Of a DNA stretch of 64,000 nucleotides, positions 63,834 through 64,000 are shown piece after piece. Where the stretch lies: positions 21,094,664-21,158,663 of the forward strand of contig NC_047095.1 in NCBI RefSeq assembly GCF_902459505.1, written 5' to 3'. The translations under genes and the position numbers were made by a program. Within the stretch, counting starts at the first letter, position 1. Each line of letters starts with the position of its first letter. The notes beneath the pieces were generated by a model. It made no database searches. It saw nothing but the letters and a program-made list of their open reading frames with translations, and was not told the DNA's origin. The stretch is from Geotrypetes seraphini. Taxonomy: Eukaryota > Chordata > Amphibia > Gymnophiona > Dermophiidae.

Positions 63834-64000
63834 TCAGAAAATGCTTCTCAACACTATGGAAATTCAGAACCATCAGAAAATACTTTGATGCAGCATCATT
63901 CCGATTATTGGTTCAATCTTCCATCTTAAGAATGCTCGATTACTGAAACATAATTTACTTGGGATCCTTAAAAAAAAAAACCTTCAAAGACTCTGAGTTA
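63834..64000 (+). mobile_element. L2 LINE fragment at window edge
   Basis: The frame gives RTIRKYFDAASFRLLVQSSI and LRMLDYCN, matching the L2 block LRKIRKFFDQAQFRLIVQSL of 49.6-51 kb. It runs off the window after an A run. Confidence 0.8.

Noticed and set aside
1-64000. CRISPR arrays, bacterial operons, ribosomal RNA
   Set aside because: None seen; introns, LINEs and SINEs show this is vertebrate nuclear DNA.
1-64000. LTR retrotransposons or retroviral copies
   Set aside because: I looked for gag, protease, integrase and envelope blocks and for long direct terminal repeats, and saw none that I can support.

Overview
Vertebrate nuclear DNA, dense in transposons, with two recognisable host genes. 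The transposon mix is CR1, L2 and L1 LINEs, Penelope-like elements, several hAT and mariner families, and abundant short Harbinger-type foldback elements. Together with the divergence of the genes, it suggests an amphibian, perhaps a caecilian. That placement is inference; nothing in the window is diagnostic.

Host genes. The plus strand carries a complete six-exon F3 gene (tissue factor, coagulation factor III; coding exons between 29698 and 42765). All splice sites are canonical, the intron phases are 1-2-1-0-1, and the spliced reading frame is 287 codons. Its proximal promoter keeps two AP-1-like sites, a kappaB-like site and a TATA-like box. At 62024-62101 on the minus strand lies the terminal coding exon of ABCD3 (the peroxisomal transporter PMP70). 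F3 and ABCD3 are therefore convergent, as in the human genome.

Layout. 1-29 kb is intergenic and repeat-filled. It holds a nearly full-length CR1 (about 600-4331), a large foldback (5.2-6.95 kb), L2 copies in both orientations (7.2, 11-15.8 and 21.8-23.5 kb), a hAT element with a 98-bp minisatellite inside an L2 (13984-15754), two L1 tails at one target site (24.66-25.27 kb) and many MITEs. 29.5-44.3 kb is F3, with further elements in its introns. 44.3-61.3 kb is again repeats: mariner and CR1 remnants, an antisense L2, a Penelope-like reverse-transcriptase fossil split by two MITEs (54.6-57.2 kb) and a 1-kb palindrome (59059-60056). 61.3-64 kb holds the 3' end of ABCD3 and more repeats.

Most interesting signal. 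At least five places carry a hammerhead-ribozyme-like fold (8661-8710, 34269-34313, 35349-35397, 53079-53122 minus, and a mirrored pair at 59494-59541 and 59593-59640). In four of them stem I differs in sequence but still pairs, which is covariation. Each of the five sits in a short element flanked by a direct repeat of 14-18 bp. I read these as short, non-autonomous, retrozyme-like relatives of Penelope elements, some inserted as head-to-head dimers.
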